The notes beneath the pieces are model-generated. The model was given only the letters and a program-made list of their open reading frames with translations, ran no database searches and was not told the origin of the DNA. Source: Cupriavidus basilensis (GTDB lineage Bacteria; Pseudomonadota; Gammaproteobacteria; Burkholderiales; Burkholderiaceae). Taken from it: a stretch of DNA of 43,765 nucleotides. Each line of letters opens with the position of its first letter. Positions within the stretch are counted from its first letter, which is position 1. Position numbers and translations under genes: made by a program. The stretch spans positions 1-43,765 of the forward strand of contig NZ_JARJLM010000628.1 in assembly GCF_029335485.1 (NCBI RefSeq). Direction: 5' to 3'. Of the stretch, positions 15,161 through 24,169 are shown piece by piece.

Positions 15161-16096
15161 CTATAGCGTCGGCGGCGTGAATTTCTGCATCCCGGCGGCG
15201 TCAGGACTCAGCATGGCCTCCAGCGCCCGCGCCCGGAATTCGCGCGGCGCGAGGCCGGTGTGCTTGCGGAAGAAGCGGCCGAAATATGCCTCGTCGGCAA
15301 AACCCAGCGTGTGGCCCAGTTGCTTGATGCTGTTGCGGGTGTAGACCAGGTCGCGCTGCGCTTCATGGATCAGCCGTGCATTGATCACGTCCAGGCTCGA
15401 CATGCCAAGGACCTCGCGGCACAAGCGGGTGAGCTGGCCAGGCGTGATGCCCAGTTGCGACGCATAGGCCTGCATCGGCAGATGCTGCCTGAAATGCTCA
15501 TCGACCAGAGCGCGGAATTTTTCGATCTTGGCCGCCTTGCGCGAGTTCGCGCTCATGGGCGCGGATTGCTCGATGTGCCGCAGGCGGGCAATCTGCACCA
15601 GCAACGCGGTCAGCAACGACACGCCGGCGGCCACCCGGCCGATAGCCTGGCCGCGCGACTCGCGCTCCAACGCCAGGAACAGCGGCATCAGGGACTCCAG
15701 CTCGCGCTCCATCCCGGCCAACGAAATCACCGCCGGCGTGCGGATGGTCTGCAGCAGCTCTGGCATGACCACGGTCGCCATCGACTCCAGCAGACGCTGC
15801 GCGGCGGTCACCACCGGGCCATCCACATCGGTAGAAAACCGAAAACCATGCACGGTTTGTGCTGGAATCAGCAGCACGCAGGGCGCTTGCGCCTGTACCC
15901 GCCCCTGCTCGAGCAGCACCTCGGCCGAGCCGTTGCGCAAACACAGGATCTGCAGGAACGCGTCGTGCGTATGCGGGCGAATGTCCCAGTTGTATGGGCG
16001 TGAGCGCTGCGGGATCCACTCGAAATCGAACGTGAGCTGCCAGCCAGGAAGAGCCTGGTCACCGTAGAGCGAATAATTCGGGATAACCCTAGCCAT
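15161..16096 (-). CDS. AraC-family regulator, PobR-like
   Basis: 311 aa from ATG 16096, which has AAAGGG upstream; the ORF extends in frame to 16180. The N-terminal cupin-like domain contains HTHDAFLQILCLRNGSAEV and LIPAQTVHGFRFS. The C-terminal double helix-turn-helix includes MQAYASQLGITPGQLTRLCRE and the family end GFADEAYFGRFFRKHTGLAPREFR. The layout resembles PobR-type activators, which respond to hydroxybenzoates. It is divergent from an SDR-FAD dehydrogenase-NIPSNAP operon and is its likely regulator. A 32-bp element in the shared intergenic region recurs before the liv operon. Confidence 0.87.
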   Translation of the reverse strand: MARVIPNYSLYGDQALPGWQLTFDFEWIPQRSRPYNWDIRPHTHDAFLQILCLRNGSAEVLLEQGRVQAQAPCVLLIPAQTVHGFRFSTDVDGPVVTAAQRLLESMATVVMPELLQTIRTPAVISLAGMERELESLMPLFLALERESRGQAIGRVAAGVSLLTALLVQIARLRHIEQSAPMSANSRKAAKIEKFRALVDEHFRQHLPMQAYASQLGITPGQLTRLCREVLGMSSLDVINARLIHEAQRDLVYTRNSIKQLGHTLGFADEAYFGRFFRKHTGLAPREFRARALEAMLSPDAAGMQKFTPPTL

Positions 16097-16118
16097 GACG
16101 TAAGCCCTTTGCGCATTT

Positions 16119-16150
16119 GCACGAATTGTCCGGCTCTTGGCTGGAATCGT
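16119..16150. promoter_or_regulatory. 32-bp element, copy A
   Basis: Matches 24170-24201 at 26 of 32 positions without gaps; both contain GAATTGTCC and GGAATCGT with the same 11-base spacing. It overlaps the probable AraC promoter and precedes the SDR gene at 16208. Candidate binding site of the AraC protein. Confidence 0.5.
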
Positions 16151-16153
16151 CAA
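16125..16153 (-). promoter_or_regulatory. Probable sigma-70 promoter of the AraC gene
   Basis: On the minus strand TTGACG (16153-16148), 17-base spacer, GACAAT (16130-16125), which would start transcription about 20-25 bases before the ATG at 16096. Five of six and four of six consensus matches. Confidence 0.5.
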
Positions 16154-16207
16154 TCTTGCGGCACGGTCGCCGGCCAACAATTCCGCTCACTGACTAGAGG
16201 AGACAAC

Positions 16208-17038
16208 ATGACACCCCGTAACACAGCCAGCGCGCACTGGCTTGGCCTCGAAGGCCGGGTCTGCGTGGTCAGCGGTGGCGCCAGCGGCATTGGCGAGGCC
16301 ATCGCCCACGGCCTGGCGCAGGCCGGCGCCCGCGTCGCGGTGCTGGATCTCGATGCGGACCGCGGCGATGCCGTGGCGCGCGATCTGCGCGCACTGGGTG
16401 CCACCGCGCTCTTCGCGCGCTGCGATATGACGAGCGAAACCAGCGTGCGCGCCGCCGCCGCGAAAGTACAGGCGGAACTTGGCCCCTGCCATGCGCTGAT
16501 CAATAACGCCGGCGTACTGCGCTCCGGGAATCTGGCGGACGTGAGTCTCGAAGACTGGAACCAGGTGCTGTCCGTCAACCTGACCGGCTATCTGCTGTGC
16601 GCGCGCGCATTTTCCCAAGCCATGCGCGAAGCCGCATGCGGCAGCATCGTGAACGTGGCATCGATCTCAGGCCGGTTTCCCCAGACAGGCAGCGGCGCTT
16701 ATAGCGCCAGCAAGGCGGGCGTGCTGCTGCTGTCGCGTCAGATGGCGGCCGAATGGGGGCCGCATGGCATTCGCAGCAACGCGATTTGTCCCGGCATGAT
16801 CCGCACCGCGCTATCGGCCGCGTTCTACCAGGCGCCGGGCTTCGAAGCCAGCCGCGCGGCCGTCACCGCCAGCCGGCGCATCGGCGAGCCGCAGGATATC
16901 GCCGATGTGGCCGCGTTCCTGGCGAGCCCGCGCTCTGCCTATGTCAATGGCGCCGAGCTCTCCGTGGATGGCGGCATGTCCAGCATGCTGATGGACATGG
17001 TCCCGCGTCCCGGCTTCAACCAGACAGCCCAGGCCTGA
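16208..17038 (+). CDS. Short-chain dehydrogenase/reductase
   Basis: 276 aa from ATG 16208 with GAGGAG upstream (the open frame extends to 16109). Classical SDR: SGGASGIGEAIA cofactor loop, DLDAD at strand 2 suggesting NAD preference, NNAGVL, Ser in NVASISG, Tyr/Lys in YSASKAGV, PGMIRTAL, and C-terminal VNGAELSVDGG. First gene of an operon with an FAD-dependent dehydrogenase (21 bases on) and a NIPSNAP protein. Likely oxidises a hydroxyl to the ketone that the flavoprotein then desaturates (inference). Confidence 0.9.
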   Translation: MTPRNTASAHWLGLEGRVCVVSGGASGIGEAIAHGLAQAGARVAVLDLDADRGDAVARDLRALGATALFARCDMTSETSVRAAAAKVQAELGPCHALINNAGVLRSGNLADVSLEDWNQVLSVNLTGYLLCARAFSQAMREAACGSIVNVASISGRFPQTGSGAYSASKAGVLLLSRQMAAEWGPHGIRSNAICPGMIRTALSAAFYQAPGFEASRAAVTASRRIGEPQDIADVAAFLASPRSAYVNGAELSVDGGMSSMLMDMVPRPGFNQTAQA

Positions 17039-17059
17039 AGCCCGGCACAGGAGAATCCC

Positions 17060-18775
17060 ATGTCCCATCGTACTGAATATGACCTGATCGTCATCGGTTC
17101 CGGCGCCGCCGGACTGGCCACCGCCATCACCGCGAAAAAGCGCGGTCTCGATGTGGTAGTGCTGGAAAAGGAATCCGTGTTCGGCGGCACCACCGCGCTG
17201 TCCGGTGGCGTGCTGTGGATTCCGATGAGCCCGCATGGCCGCCGGCAGAATCCGGCCGACACGCTTGACGCCGTGCGTACCTACATGATGCAGGAGACCG
17301 GCTCGTTCTACGAAGAGGCCGCCGTCCAGGCGTTCCTCGAGAACGGCCCGGAGATGGTGGCGTTCTTCGAGCGCGAGACGGAGATGAAATTCGTCCCCAC
17401 GCTCTATCCCGACTATCATCCCGATGCGCCAGGTGGCGTGGACGTGGGCCGCTCGATCCTGGCCGCGCCGTATGACATACGCGGCCTGGGAAAGGACATG
17501 CAACGCCTCAAGCCGCCGCTCAAGACCATCACCTTCATCGGCATGATGTTCAACTCGTCGAATGCCGACCTCAAGCACTTCTTCCGCGCCACCAAATCGC
17601 TGACCTCGTTCTTCTATGTGGCCAGGCGGCTGGCGACCCACATGAAGGAACTCATGCTCTACCGCCGCGGCATCAACGTGACCAGCGGCAATGCGCTGGC
17701 GGCGCGGCTGGCGAAGTCTGCGCTGGACCTGGGCGTGCCCATCCTGACCGGCACAGCGGCGAAAGAGATCCTGATGGCAGGCGGCAAGGCCGTCGGCGTG
17801 CGTGCCGAGGGCGAAGGCGGCGAACTGCGCCTGCGCGCGCGGCATGGCGTGGTGCTGGCCTGCGGCGGTTTCCCGCATGACGTGAAGCGCATCGCCATGG
17901 CTTACCCGCATGTTGCGCGCGGGGGCGAGCATCTTTCGCCCACGCCGGCCGGCAACACGGGCGACGGCGTGGCCATGGCGGAGGCCGCCGGCGGCAACGC
18001 CGACATCCGCTACCGCGACAGCGCCGCGTGGATGCCGGTTTCGCGCGTGCCATACGGCAACGGCGAGTTCGGCGTGTTCCCGCATCTGCTGGACCGCTAC
18101 AAGCCCGGCATCATTGGCGTACTGCGCAACGGCAGGCGCTTCACCAACGAGTCCAACTCCTACCACGACGTAGGCGCGGCCATGATCCGCGCCTGCGAAG
18201 GACAGCAGGAGACGGCCATGTGGCTGGTCTGCGACAAGGCCGCCCTGGCCAAGTACGGCCTTGGCTTCGTCAAGCCGGCGCCGATGCCCTTTGGCAAGCT
18301 CCTGCGCAACGGCTACCTGATCGAAGGCCGCACGCTGGCAGACCTGGCCCGGCAGGCCGGCATCGAACCGGCAGGCCTGGAAGAGACCGTGCGCGAGTAC
18401 AACGTGGGCGCGGCGAGGGGAGAAGACCCGGCCTTCGGGCGCGGCCGCAGCGCGTTCAACCGCTACCTTGCCGATCCCGAGAACAAGCCCAACCCCTGCG
18501 TGGCGCCGCTCGGGAAAGGTCCCTTCTACGCTGTCAAGGTGGTGGTGGGTGACCTCGGCACCTTCGACGGCATCCGGACCAGCGTGGCCGGGGAAGTCCT
18601 CAAGCGCGACGGCACCCCGATCGCCGGGCTGTACGCGGTGGGCAACGACCGCGCCAGCATCATGGGCGGCAACTACCCCGGCGCAGGCATCACCCACGGG
18701 CCGAACATGACCTTCGGGTTCATCACGGGCAACCATATCGCCAATATCGCCGACCAGGCCGGAGCAAGGGCATAA
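17060..18775 (+). CDS. FAD-dependent dehydrogenase, 3-ketosteroid delta1-dehydrogenase-like
   Basis: 571-aa flavoprotein of the fumarate reductase/KstD superfamily. The N-terminal dinucleotide fold is VIGSGAAGLATAITAKK, followed by FGGTTALSGGVLWIP. A second FAD segment is GVVLACGGFPHDVKR. The C-terminus has GNDRASIMGGNYPGAGITHG, with Tyr539 at the position of the KstD catalytic Tyr in the YPGxG motif. The enzymes that best fit this pattern desaturate carbons next to a ketone in alicyclic rings. It sits directly between an SDR and a NIPSNAP gene (2-base gap). A full-length relative with a similar NIPSNAP partner lies at 33337-35064, and a chimeric one at 36950-38875. Confidence 0.88.
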   Translation: MSHRTEYDLIVIGSGAAGLATAITAKKRGLDVVVLEKESVFGGTTALSGGVLWIPMSPHGRRQNPADTLDAVRTYMMQETGSFYEEAAVQAFLENGPEMVAFFERETEMKFVPTLYPDYHPDAPGGVDVGRSILAAPYDIRGLGKDMQRLKPPLKTITFIGMMFNSSNADLKHFFRATKSLTSFFYVARRLATHMKELMLYRRGINVTSGNALAARLAKSALDLGVPILTGTAAKEILMAGGKAVGVRAEGEGGELRLRARHGVVLACGGFPHDVKRIAMAYPHVARGGEHLSPTPAGNTGDGVAMAEAAGGNADIRYRDSAAWMPVSRVPYGNGEFGVFPHLLDRYKPGIIGVLRNGRRFTNESNSYHDVGAAMIRACEGQQETAMWLVCDKAALAKYGLGFVKPAPMPFGKLLRNGYLIEGRTLADLARQAGIEPAGLEETVREYNVGAARGEDPAFGRGRSAFNRYLADPENKPNPCVAPLGKGPFYAVKVVVGDLGTFDGIRTSVAGEVLKRDGTPIAGLYAVGNDRASIMGGNYPGAGITHGPNMTFGFITGNHIANIADQAGARA

Positions 18776-18777
18776 CC

Positions 18778-19152
18778 ATGAGCATGAGCGTGAACATGAG
18801 CTACCTGGACAAGCCGCTGATCGACCACCGCACCTACACCATCGCGCTGCGCAGGATGCCAGCGTTCCTGGAGGTCTTCGACCGCCTCGCGATGCCCATC
18901 CTGCTGGAGACGCTGGGCAGCCCGGCGGGCTTCTACGTGAGTCATGTCGGCCCGCTGAACCAGTTCGTGCACCTGTGGGCCTACCAGGACCTGGCCGACT
19001 ACGAGCGCCGCTGCAAGGCACGCGACACGCACCCGGACTTCCCGGCATACCTGTCGGCGTCCGGGCATCTGATCACCGCGCAGGAAACCCGCCTCGTGCG
19101 GGCGGTGGACATGCCCAGCCTGGGCCGTTTCACGTCCACCGCCCAACCCTGA
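18778..19152 (+). CDS. NIPSNAP family protein
   Basis: 124 aa, one NIPSNAP ferredoxin-like (dimeric alpha/beta barrel) domain. Typical features: DHRTYTIALRRMPAFLEVF, GFYVSHVGPLNQFVHLWAYQDLADYERR, and a terminal TRLVRAVDMPSL. It begins two bases after the flavoprotein stop, so it is cotranslated. Such proteins often accompany catabolic oxidoreductases, but their biochemical role is unsettled. Pairing of a NIPSNAP gene with a KstD-like gene occurs twice in this window. Two further ATG codons follow the first closely, so the start could be a few codons later. Confidence 0.85.
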   Translation: MSMSVNMSYLDKPLIDHRTYTIALRRMPAFLEVFDRLAMPILLETLGSPAGFYVSHVGPLNQFVHLWAYQDLADYERRCKARDTHPDFPAYLSASGHLITAQETRLVRAVDMPSLGRFTSTAQP

Positions 19153-19162
19153 CGGGCAGCCC

Positions 19163-20752
19163 TCAGGCTTGCATGCCGGCCGTGAAATGCCGCGCCGGCA
19201 TGACCGCCACCTCGGCGGCCACGCGCGGCACGAAGTCCATCTGGTCCAGCACGTCGCGCTGCAGGTCGATGCCGGGCGCGATTTCAAACAGCTCCACGCC
19301 TTGCGGCGTCAGGCGGAAGCTGGCGCGCTCGGTCAGGTACAGCACCTCCTGCCCGCGCACCAGCCCCTGGGGGCCGCTGTAGGTGATCTGTTCCACCTGC
19401 GCCACCAGCTTCTTCACCCTGCCCTGCTCCAGCACGCGCATCCTGCCATCGCCGGTGGCCAGCTTGACGCCTTTGGCGGCCAGCGTGCCGCAGAACACCA
19501 CCTTGCGCGCATTCTGGGCGATATCGATAAAGCCGCCGGGGCCTACCGTCAGGCCGCCCAGGCGCGACACGTTCACGTTGCCCTGCCGGTCCAGTTCGCC
19601 GAAACCAAGGAAGGCGATGTCCAGCCCGCCGCCCGCGTAGAAATCGAACTGCGTGGCCGCGTCCAGCATGGCGCTGGCGTTGCGCGCGTAGCCGAACAGC
19701 ACGCCATCCATCAAGGTGCCGCCGTAGGTGCCATGCTCGATGGTCTGGTAGACGCGGTGCTGCTCGTTGCGCGCGGCGATCAGCTTGGCCACGGCGTCGG
19801 GTACGCCCACGCCGTAATTGACTACCGGGCGGGCCTTGCCCGTATTGAACAGTTCCACCGCGGCGCGGCGGGCGATGGCCTGGCGCTCGCTGAAGGCCTC
19901 GTGCGCGGCGGCGCGTTCGGCCGCATGGTCCTCGGCCTCGCTGGCCGCGCGGGCCGCGCCGGTCAGCTCCCCGCTGAAGGCCGCATCGAACGGAATGTGG
20001 TAGCTGGTGCGCTGTCCGGGATCGACCACCACGGCATCGACCCACGCGGCCGGAATGCGAACCTCGCGCGCCGTCAGGGCCCCTCTTGGCAGCCGCTCTC
20101 CGACCTGCACGATCACCTTGCCGCCGCTGTTGCGCGCCGCGAGCGCCAGCGACTGCGCATCCAGATTGGCAGCCTCGTGCTCGAAGCTGATATTGCCGTC
20201 CTCGTCGGCCGCGCTCGCGCGCACCAGCGCGACATGGATCGGGAATGGCTTGTAGCGCAGGTATTCCCGCCCGTCCATCCGCACCACTTCGCTCAATTCC
20301 TCCTTCGCGCTGCGGTTCATCCTGCCCCCGCCCTGGCGCGGGTCGCAGACCGTGCCTAGGCCCACATGCGTGAACAGGCCGGGCCGCCCCGCCCCGATCT
20401 CGCGCATCAGCTGGCTGGACACGCCGCCGGGCAGGATATAGGCCTCGATCTTTTCCTCCTCGGCCAGCCGCTGCATCGATGGCGACCATACCCAGTGCCC
20501 GCCGATCACGCGCCGGACCAGGCCTTCGTGCGCGAAGCAGTTCATGCCCTTGGTCTTCTTGTCGCCGATGCCCAGGGCGTGGATCACGGTCAGGTGGCGC
20601 GGATGCTCCGTTTCCTGAAAGCGTGCCTGCACGGCCTCGAACAGGCAGGTCGCCTCCATCAGGCCGCCGCCGCCGCCCATCAACCCGACCGTGTCGCCGT
20701 CGCGGATCAGCCCGGCGGCCTGCGCCGCCGTCATGAATTTGCTGCTGCTCAT
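19163..20752 (-). CDS. Acyl-CoA:carboxylate CoA-transferase (family I)
   Basis: 529-aa fused alpha-beta CoA-transferase resembling propionate/acetate CoA-transferases. The N-terminal half has GGGGGLMEAT and ALGIGDKKTKGMNCFAHEGL, and the C-terminal half NYGVGVPDAVAKLI. The probable nucleophilic Glu339 is in YQTIEHGTYGG, equivalent to the ESGxxGG motif of the family. Final gene of a four-gene minus-strand operon, 10 bases after the acyl-CoA dehydrogenase. Likely activates an organic acid to its CoA ester for the dehydrogenase next door. It converges with the NIPSNAP gene with a 10-base gap. Confidence 0.9.
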   Translation of the reverse strand: MSSSKFMTAAQAAGLIRDGDTVGLMGGGGGLMEATCLFEAVQARFQETEHPRHLTVIHALGIGDKKTKGMNCFAHEGLVRRVIGGHWVWSPSMQRLAEEEKIEAYILPGGVSSQLMREIGAGRPGLFTHVGLGTVCDPRQGGGRMNRSAKEELSEVVRMDGREYLRYKPFPIHVALVRASAADEDGNISFEHEAANLDAQSLALAARNSGGKVIVQVGERLPRGALTAREVRIPAAWVDAVVVDPGQRTSYHIPFDAAFSGELTGAARAASEAEDHAAERAAAHEAFSERQAIARRAAVELFNTGKARPVVNYGVGVPDAVAKLIAARNEQHRVYQTIEHGTYGGTLMDGVLFGYARNASAMLDAATQFDFYAGGGLDIAFLGFGELDRQGNVNVSRLGGLTVGPGGFIDIAQNARKVVFCGTLAAKGVKLATGDGRMRVLEQGRVKKLVAQVEQITYSGPQGLVRGQEVLYLTERASFRLTPQGVELFEIAPGIDLQRDVLDQMDFVPRVAAEVAVMPARHFTAGMQA

Positions 20753-20762
20753 GACGGGCTCC

Positions 20763-21926
20763 TCAGCGGTTCACGTCGAACAGCGCCGCGCCCTTTCTCA
20801 GCACGCTCCTGGCGATCACGGTGCGGTGGATCTCGCTGGTGCCGTCGAAGATGCGGTAGATGCGGGCATCGCGGTAGTAGCGCTCGATCGGCAGCTCCTT
20901 GCAGAAGCCCATGCCGCCAAACACCTGCACGGCGCGGTCCACCACGCGGCCCAGGGTTTCCGCGGCATGCACCTTGACCATGGCGATCTGCTCGCGCGCA
21001 TCCAGCCCGGAATCGAGCATCCAGGCGGTGTGCAGGACCATCCAGCGCGCGGCATTGATCTCGATCACGCTGTCGGCCAGCATCTGCTGGACCATCTGGA
21101 ACTCACCGATCGCCTTGCCGAACTGCTGGCGCTGGCCGGCATAGTCCACCATCAGCTCCAGCACATGGCTGGCCTTGCCGACGGCGCGCGCGCCGACCTG
21201 CGCCAGCCGGACCACATTGAGCGCGCCCATGGCCAGCTTGAAGCCCTGGCCCTCTTCGCCAAGCAGCGCCGCCGGCTCAAGCGGCACGTTGTCGAAGAAC
21301 AGCTCCACATGCGGCGTGCCGCGCAGGCCCATCATCTTCTGGTCCTTGCCCACGGAGAAACCGGGCAAGCCCTTGTCGACCATGAACATGGAGATTTCCT
21401 TGTCGCCGGTCCTGGCCGAGACCAGGAAGAAATCGCTCCAGTCGCCATCGCTGATGAAGTGCTTGGCGCCATTGAGCACCCAGCCACCCCCTTCCACCTT
21501 CCTGGCGTGGGTCTTGATGCCCTGCGCGTCCGATCCCGCTCCCGGCTCGGTGATGGCGATGGCGCAGGTGCGCTCGCCTCGCACCGAGGGCGTGAGCCAG
21601 CGCGCGATCTGTTCGCCCTTGCAGACGAGCAGCGGTTCATACACGTTGCCGAAGGCGCGGCGGATCAGGATATCGGTGGTGTGGCCGAACTGCTCTTCGC
21701 ACAGCATGCGATCGACGGCAGACAGTCCGCCGCCGCCCAGCTCGGGGGCGATATTGAGCGCATACAGGCCCAGGGATTTCGATTTCTCGTGGACGGCGCG
21801 CGCCTTGGCCGGGTCCAGAAAGCCGTTCTCCTCGATCTCGGCTTCCAGCGGCCTGAGTTCCTCGGCGATGAAACGACGCACGGTGTCGATCATCATCTTC
21901 TGTTCTTCGTTCAGGGAAAAATCCAT
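20763..21926 (-). CDS. Acyl-CoA dehydrogenase
   Basis: 387-aa FAD acyl-CoA dehydrogenase. Motifs: CAIAITEPGAGSDAQG, WVLNGAKHFISDG, RQQFGKAIGEFQMVQ, and RIYRIFDGTSEIHRTVIAR. In medium-chain-type enzymes the catalytic base is the Glu of YEGT; here the equivalent residue is Asp361. No Glu is seen at the alternative isovaleryl-type position. It is coupled with a CoA-transferase and so probably introduces an alpha,beta double bond in the CoA ester. No hydratase or thiolase is in the window. Confidence 0.9.
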   Translation of the reverse strand: MDFSLNEEQKMMIDTVRRFIAEELRPLEAEIEENGFLDPAKARAVHEKSKSLGLYALNIAPELGGGGLSAVDRMLCEEQFGHTTDILIRRAFGNVYEPLLVCKGEQIARWLTPSVRGERTCAIAITEPGAGSDAQGIKTHARKVEGGGWVLNGAKHFISDGDWSDFFLVSARTGDKEISMFMVDKGLPGFSVGKDQKMMGLRGTPHVELFFDNVPLEPAALLGEEGQGFKLAMGALNVVRLAQVGARAVGKASHVLELMVDYAGQRQQFGKAIGEFQMVQQMLADSVIEINAARWMVLHTAWMLDSGLDAREQIAMVKVHAAETLGRVVDRAVQVFGGMGFCKELPIERYYRDARIYRIFDGTSEIHRTVIARSVLRKGAALFDVNR

Positions 21927-22002
21927 GGTCTCTCTCCGTCATTCCAGTTGTCGTTTTGGCCGCGACGGGGCGTCGCCCCATGCGTGAGGTTGCGGCGGTG
22001 CG

Positions 22003-22830
22003 TCAAGCGCCCAGCTCGAGCACCGCGCGGCTGGCGGCGAGTGCCTGGCGCGCCCAATCGGGCTGGCCAGCTTGCGGCAGGCGGGTCTCGTTCGGCACTT
22101 CCACGCTCACCGGCAAATCGGCCGGCAAGGCTGCGAACAGGCCCCTGAGGTCAATGCCGCCCTCGCCGGGCAGCAGGCGCTCGCAACGGGCGGTGTGGAT
22201 CATCTCCTCCACCGTGAACGCGCGGCCGAGCTGCGCGCTGGTCGGCGCGTCGCAGATCTGCGCGTAGTGCAACAGTTCGCGCGGCAGCGCGCGCAGGTCG
22301 TCGAAGCTGGTGCCCGAGCGCGCCACATGGAGCGCATCCACCAAGATCCCCGCATTGGCCGGGCGCCCGGCGGCATCGACGATGCCCAGCGCGGTGCGCG
22401 CATCGGGCACGGTGGTCCAGGGCATGAACTCCAGGTCGGCGGTCATGCCATAGGGCAGCATCAGCTCGCACAGGCGCGCATAGCTGTCCGCCAGACGCGC
22501 GGTGTCGGCGTCGTCCCCGGCCACCAGTACTGCCTTCGCCTTCAGCGCCGCGCCGGCGTCCAGCAGCGGCAGGCTGGCGCGCGGATCGAAGCCCTCGCCG
22601 ATGCGGATGATTTCCAGGTCGAACACGCCGACGCCGGTGTCCCGCTGCGCCGCCAGCGTTTCGCGCAGTATGTCGGGCCGCCCGATCAGGGCTTGCTGGG
22701 GCGCGCCCGGGGCATTGGGCGCCAGCCGCAGGCCGACGAAGCGGTAGCCCAACTCGGCCGCGAGCTGGATTGCCTGCGGGGGCGTGAGCGTGTTCGAAGT
22801 GAGATAAGCAAGCGAATAGCTATGGGACAT
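22003..22830 (-). CDS. Sugar phosphate isomerase/epimerase-like TIM-barrel protein
   Basis: 275 aa from ATG 22830, preceded by AGGAG; the frame is open to 22965. Xylose-isomerase-like TIM barrel (AP endonuclease 2 family): SLAYLTSNTLTPPQAI, GVGVFDLEIIRIGEG, TADLEFMPWTTV, GILVDALHVARSG, QICDAP, LPVSVEVPNET. The Glu, Asp-x-x-His and terminal Glu positions expected for a divalent metal site are present. The superfamily includes inosose dehydratases and 3-dehydroshikimate dehydratases. The latter would fit the AroE-like gene at 36154, but nothing in the sequence proves it. It lies between a Gfo/Idh/MocA dehydrogenase and an acyl-CoA dehydrogenase. Confidence 0.83.
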   Translation of the reverse strand: MSHSYSLAYLTSNTLTPPQAIQLAAELGYRFVGLRLAPNAPGAPQQALIGRPDILRETLAAQRDTGVGVFDLEIIRIGEGFDPRASLPLLDAGAALKAKAVLVAGDDADTARLADSYARLCELMLPYGMTADLEFMPWTTVPDARTALGIVDAAGRPANAGILVDALHVARSGTSFDDLRALPRELLHYAQICDAPTSAQLGRAFTVEEMIHTARCERLLPGEGGIDLRGLFAALPADLPVSVEVPNETRLPQAGQPDWARQALAASRAVLELGA

Positions 22831-22924
22831 GGTCGTTCTCCTGGCACTCAGTCCAGCGGTGAAACCGTGGATTGGGGGTTCTGCATGGGTTCCGTGGGTG
22901 TTCAGACAGATCAGGCGGGCCAGC

Positions 22925-23974
22925 CTATTGGCTACTGCCGGCCTCGAGGCGCACGCTTTGCGCACTGACCGCGGCCTCGTGCACGGCCAGCGTGGCCTGC
23001 AGCGTGCGCAGGCCGTCGAGCGCGCTGCACAGCGGCGCTTCGCTGCCCTCGATCACGGCCTTGAAGTGCTGCAGCTGCTGGCTATACGGATCGGCCTGGT
23101 GCACGGCGGACTGCTCCAGCGTCAGCTCGGCATGCCAGCTGCGCTCGCCACGGTAGTTCCATAACTGCAGGTCGGGCAGCGAAAGCGAACCGTGCGTGCC
23201 CGCGATGAAGTGCGACTGCACCTGCTGGCGCGGATATGCCTCCTGTTCGCCGGAGCAGAAATCCCAGCACCAGGGCGACGCCGCCGCGTCCGACAGCAGC
23301 ACCGTACCCAGCGCTCCGCTGGCAAAGCGCAGCACGGCGGCGCTGGTGTCCTCCACGGCAAAGCCGCGCACGGCATTGCTGCTGGCGGCCTGCACCGACT
23401 CGATCTCGCCCATGAGGAAACGCAGCAGGTCGATGTCGTGAATCAGGTTGATCAGGATTGGCCCGCCGCCCGCCTGCCGCCGCCAGGCCGCCTCGAAATA
23501 CGCGTCGGGCTTGAGAAATGTCGCCATGGCGCTGGCCGCCACCAGCCGGCCGAGCCGCCCGGACTGGAGGATCTCGCGGGCGCGGCGGCTGATGGGGTTG
23601 TGCCGGCGATGGTGGCCGACCAGCACCGGCACGCCAGTGCGCGCCTGGGCGTCGACCAGCCTCTGCGCCTCGGCCACGGTGTCGGCCACCGGCTTCTCGA
23701 CCAGGGCGGCAACTCCGTGCTCCAGGCAGTCCGCGGCCACCGCGACATGGGTCCCGTTGGGCGTGGCGACCACGGCGCCGCGCGGCTTGACGCCCTCGAG
23801 CATGCCGAGGTGGTCGGCATACCAGGGCACGCCCAGGCTCTGCGCCAATGCGCGGCCCGCGTCGGTCGGGTCGGCGATGGCCGCCAGCCGCAGGGTACCG
23901 CTGCGCCCGATGCGGTCGATGTGGGTGCGGCCGATTGCGCCGGCGCCAATCAGTGCGATAGGGGTCTTGTTCAT
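22925..23974 (-). CDS. Gfo/Idh/MocA-family oxidoreductase
   Basis: 349-aa NAD(P)-dependent dehydrogenase. The Rossmann motif is ALIGAGAIGRTHIDRI. The signature EKP is in ALVEKPVAD, and GHHRRHNP plus GGGPILINLIHDIDLLRFLMG carry the expected Asp/His catalytic positions. First gene of the minus-strand operon, whose start faces the liv operon across a 315-base regulatory region. Members oxidise ring or sugar hydroxyls (inositol, shikimate-like, sugar acids). The ribosome binding site is weak. Confidence 0.9.
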   Translation of the reverse strand: MNKTPIALIGAGAIGRTHIDRIGRSGTLRLAAIADPTDAGRALAQSLGVPWYADHLGMLEGVKPRGAVVATPNGTHVAVAADCLEHGVAALVEKPVADTVAEAQRLVDAQARTGVPVLVGHHRRHNPISRRAREILQSGRLGRLVAASAMATFLKPDAYFEAAWRRQAGGGPILINLIHDIDLLRFLMGEIESVQAASSNAVRGFAVEDTSAAVLRFASGALGTVLLSDAAASPWCWDFCSGEQEAYPRQQVQSHFIAGTHGSLSLPDLQLWNYRGERSWHAELTLEQSAVHQADPYSQQLQHFKAVIEGSEAPLCSALDGLRTLQATLAVHEAAVSAQSVRLEAGSSQ

Positions 23975-24054
23975 GGGCTATCTGCGCTCGTGGTTCGTCT
24001 CGTTGTTCGTCGTCGGCCCGTCGTTTGCTAAACGGCAGTTCAAACAGAATAAAA

Positions 24055-24091
24055 TTCAATAGTTGAATGCTATTCCTTTTTTGACTAGTAT
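24055..24091 (+). promoter_or_regulatory. Promoter with overlapping TTCAATAGTTGAA dyad
   Basis: -35 TTGAAT (24063-24068), 17-base spacer, -10 TAGTAT (24086-24091). The dyad TTCAATAGTTGAA (24055-24067) overlaps the -35. The same arrangement recurs at 32576-32612 (minus) and 36065-36101 (plus), so it is probably a shared promoter under the paired IclR proteins. It drives the SDR-liv operon. Confidence 0.7.
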
Positions 24092-24169
24092 TCCAACAAA
24101 TTCGAAGACGCTACAGATTCTCGCTGCACAGAACGCATGCCAACCCTAGGGAAAACCTGATCCGGTCGT

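Noticed and set aside
14861-15166. 101-codon plus-strand ORF in the gap before the AraC gene
   Set aside because: No ribosome binding site, no family resemblance, and it runs into the end of the AraC gene; kept only as part of the gap description.
16811-19048. 745-codon minus-strand ORF
   Set aside because: Antisense to the SDR, flavoprotein and NIPSNAP genes; low-complexity His/Gly/Ala/Arg-rich product with no domain; typical shadow in high-GC DNA.
24040-24069. A divergent minus-strand promoter for the Gfo/Idh/MocA operon mirrored on the dyad at 24055
   Set aside because: A TTGAAT is present on the minus strand, but no acceptable -10 lies 16 to 18 bases away, unlike the divergent pair at 36041-36101.
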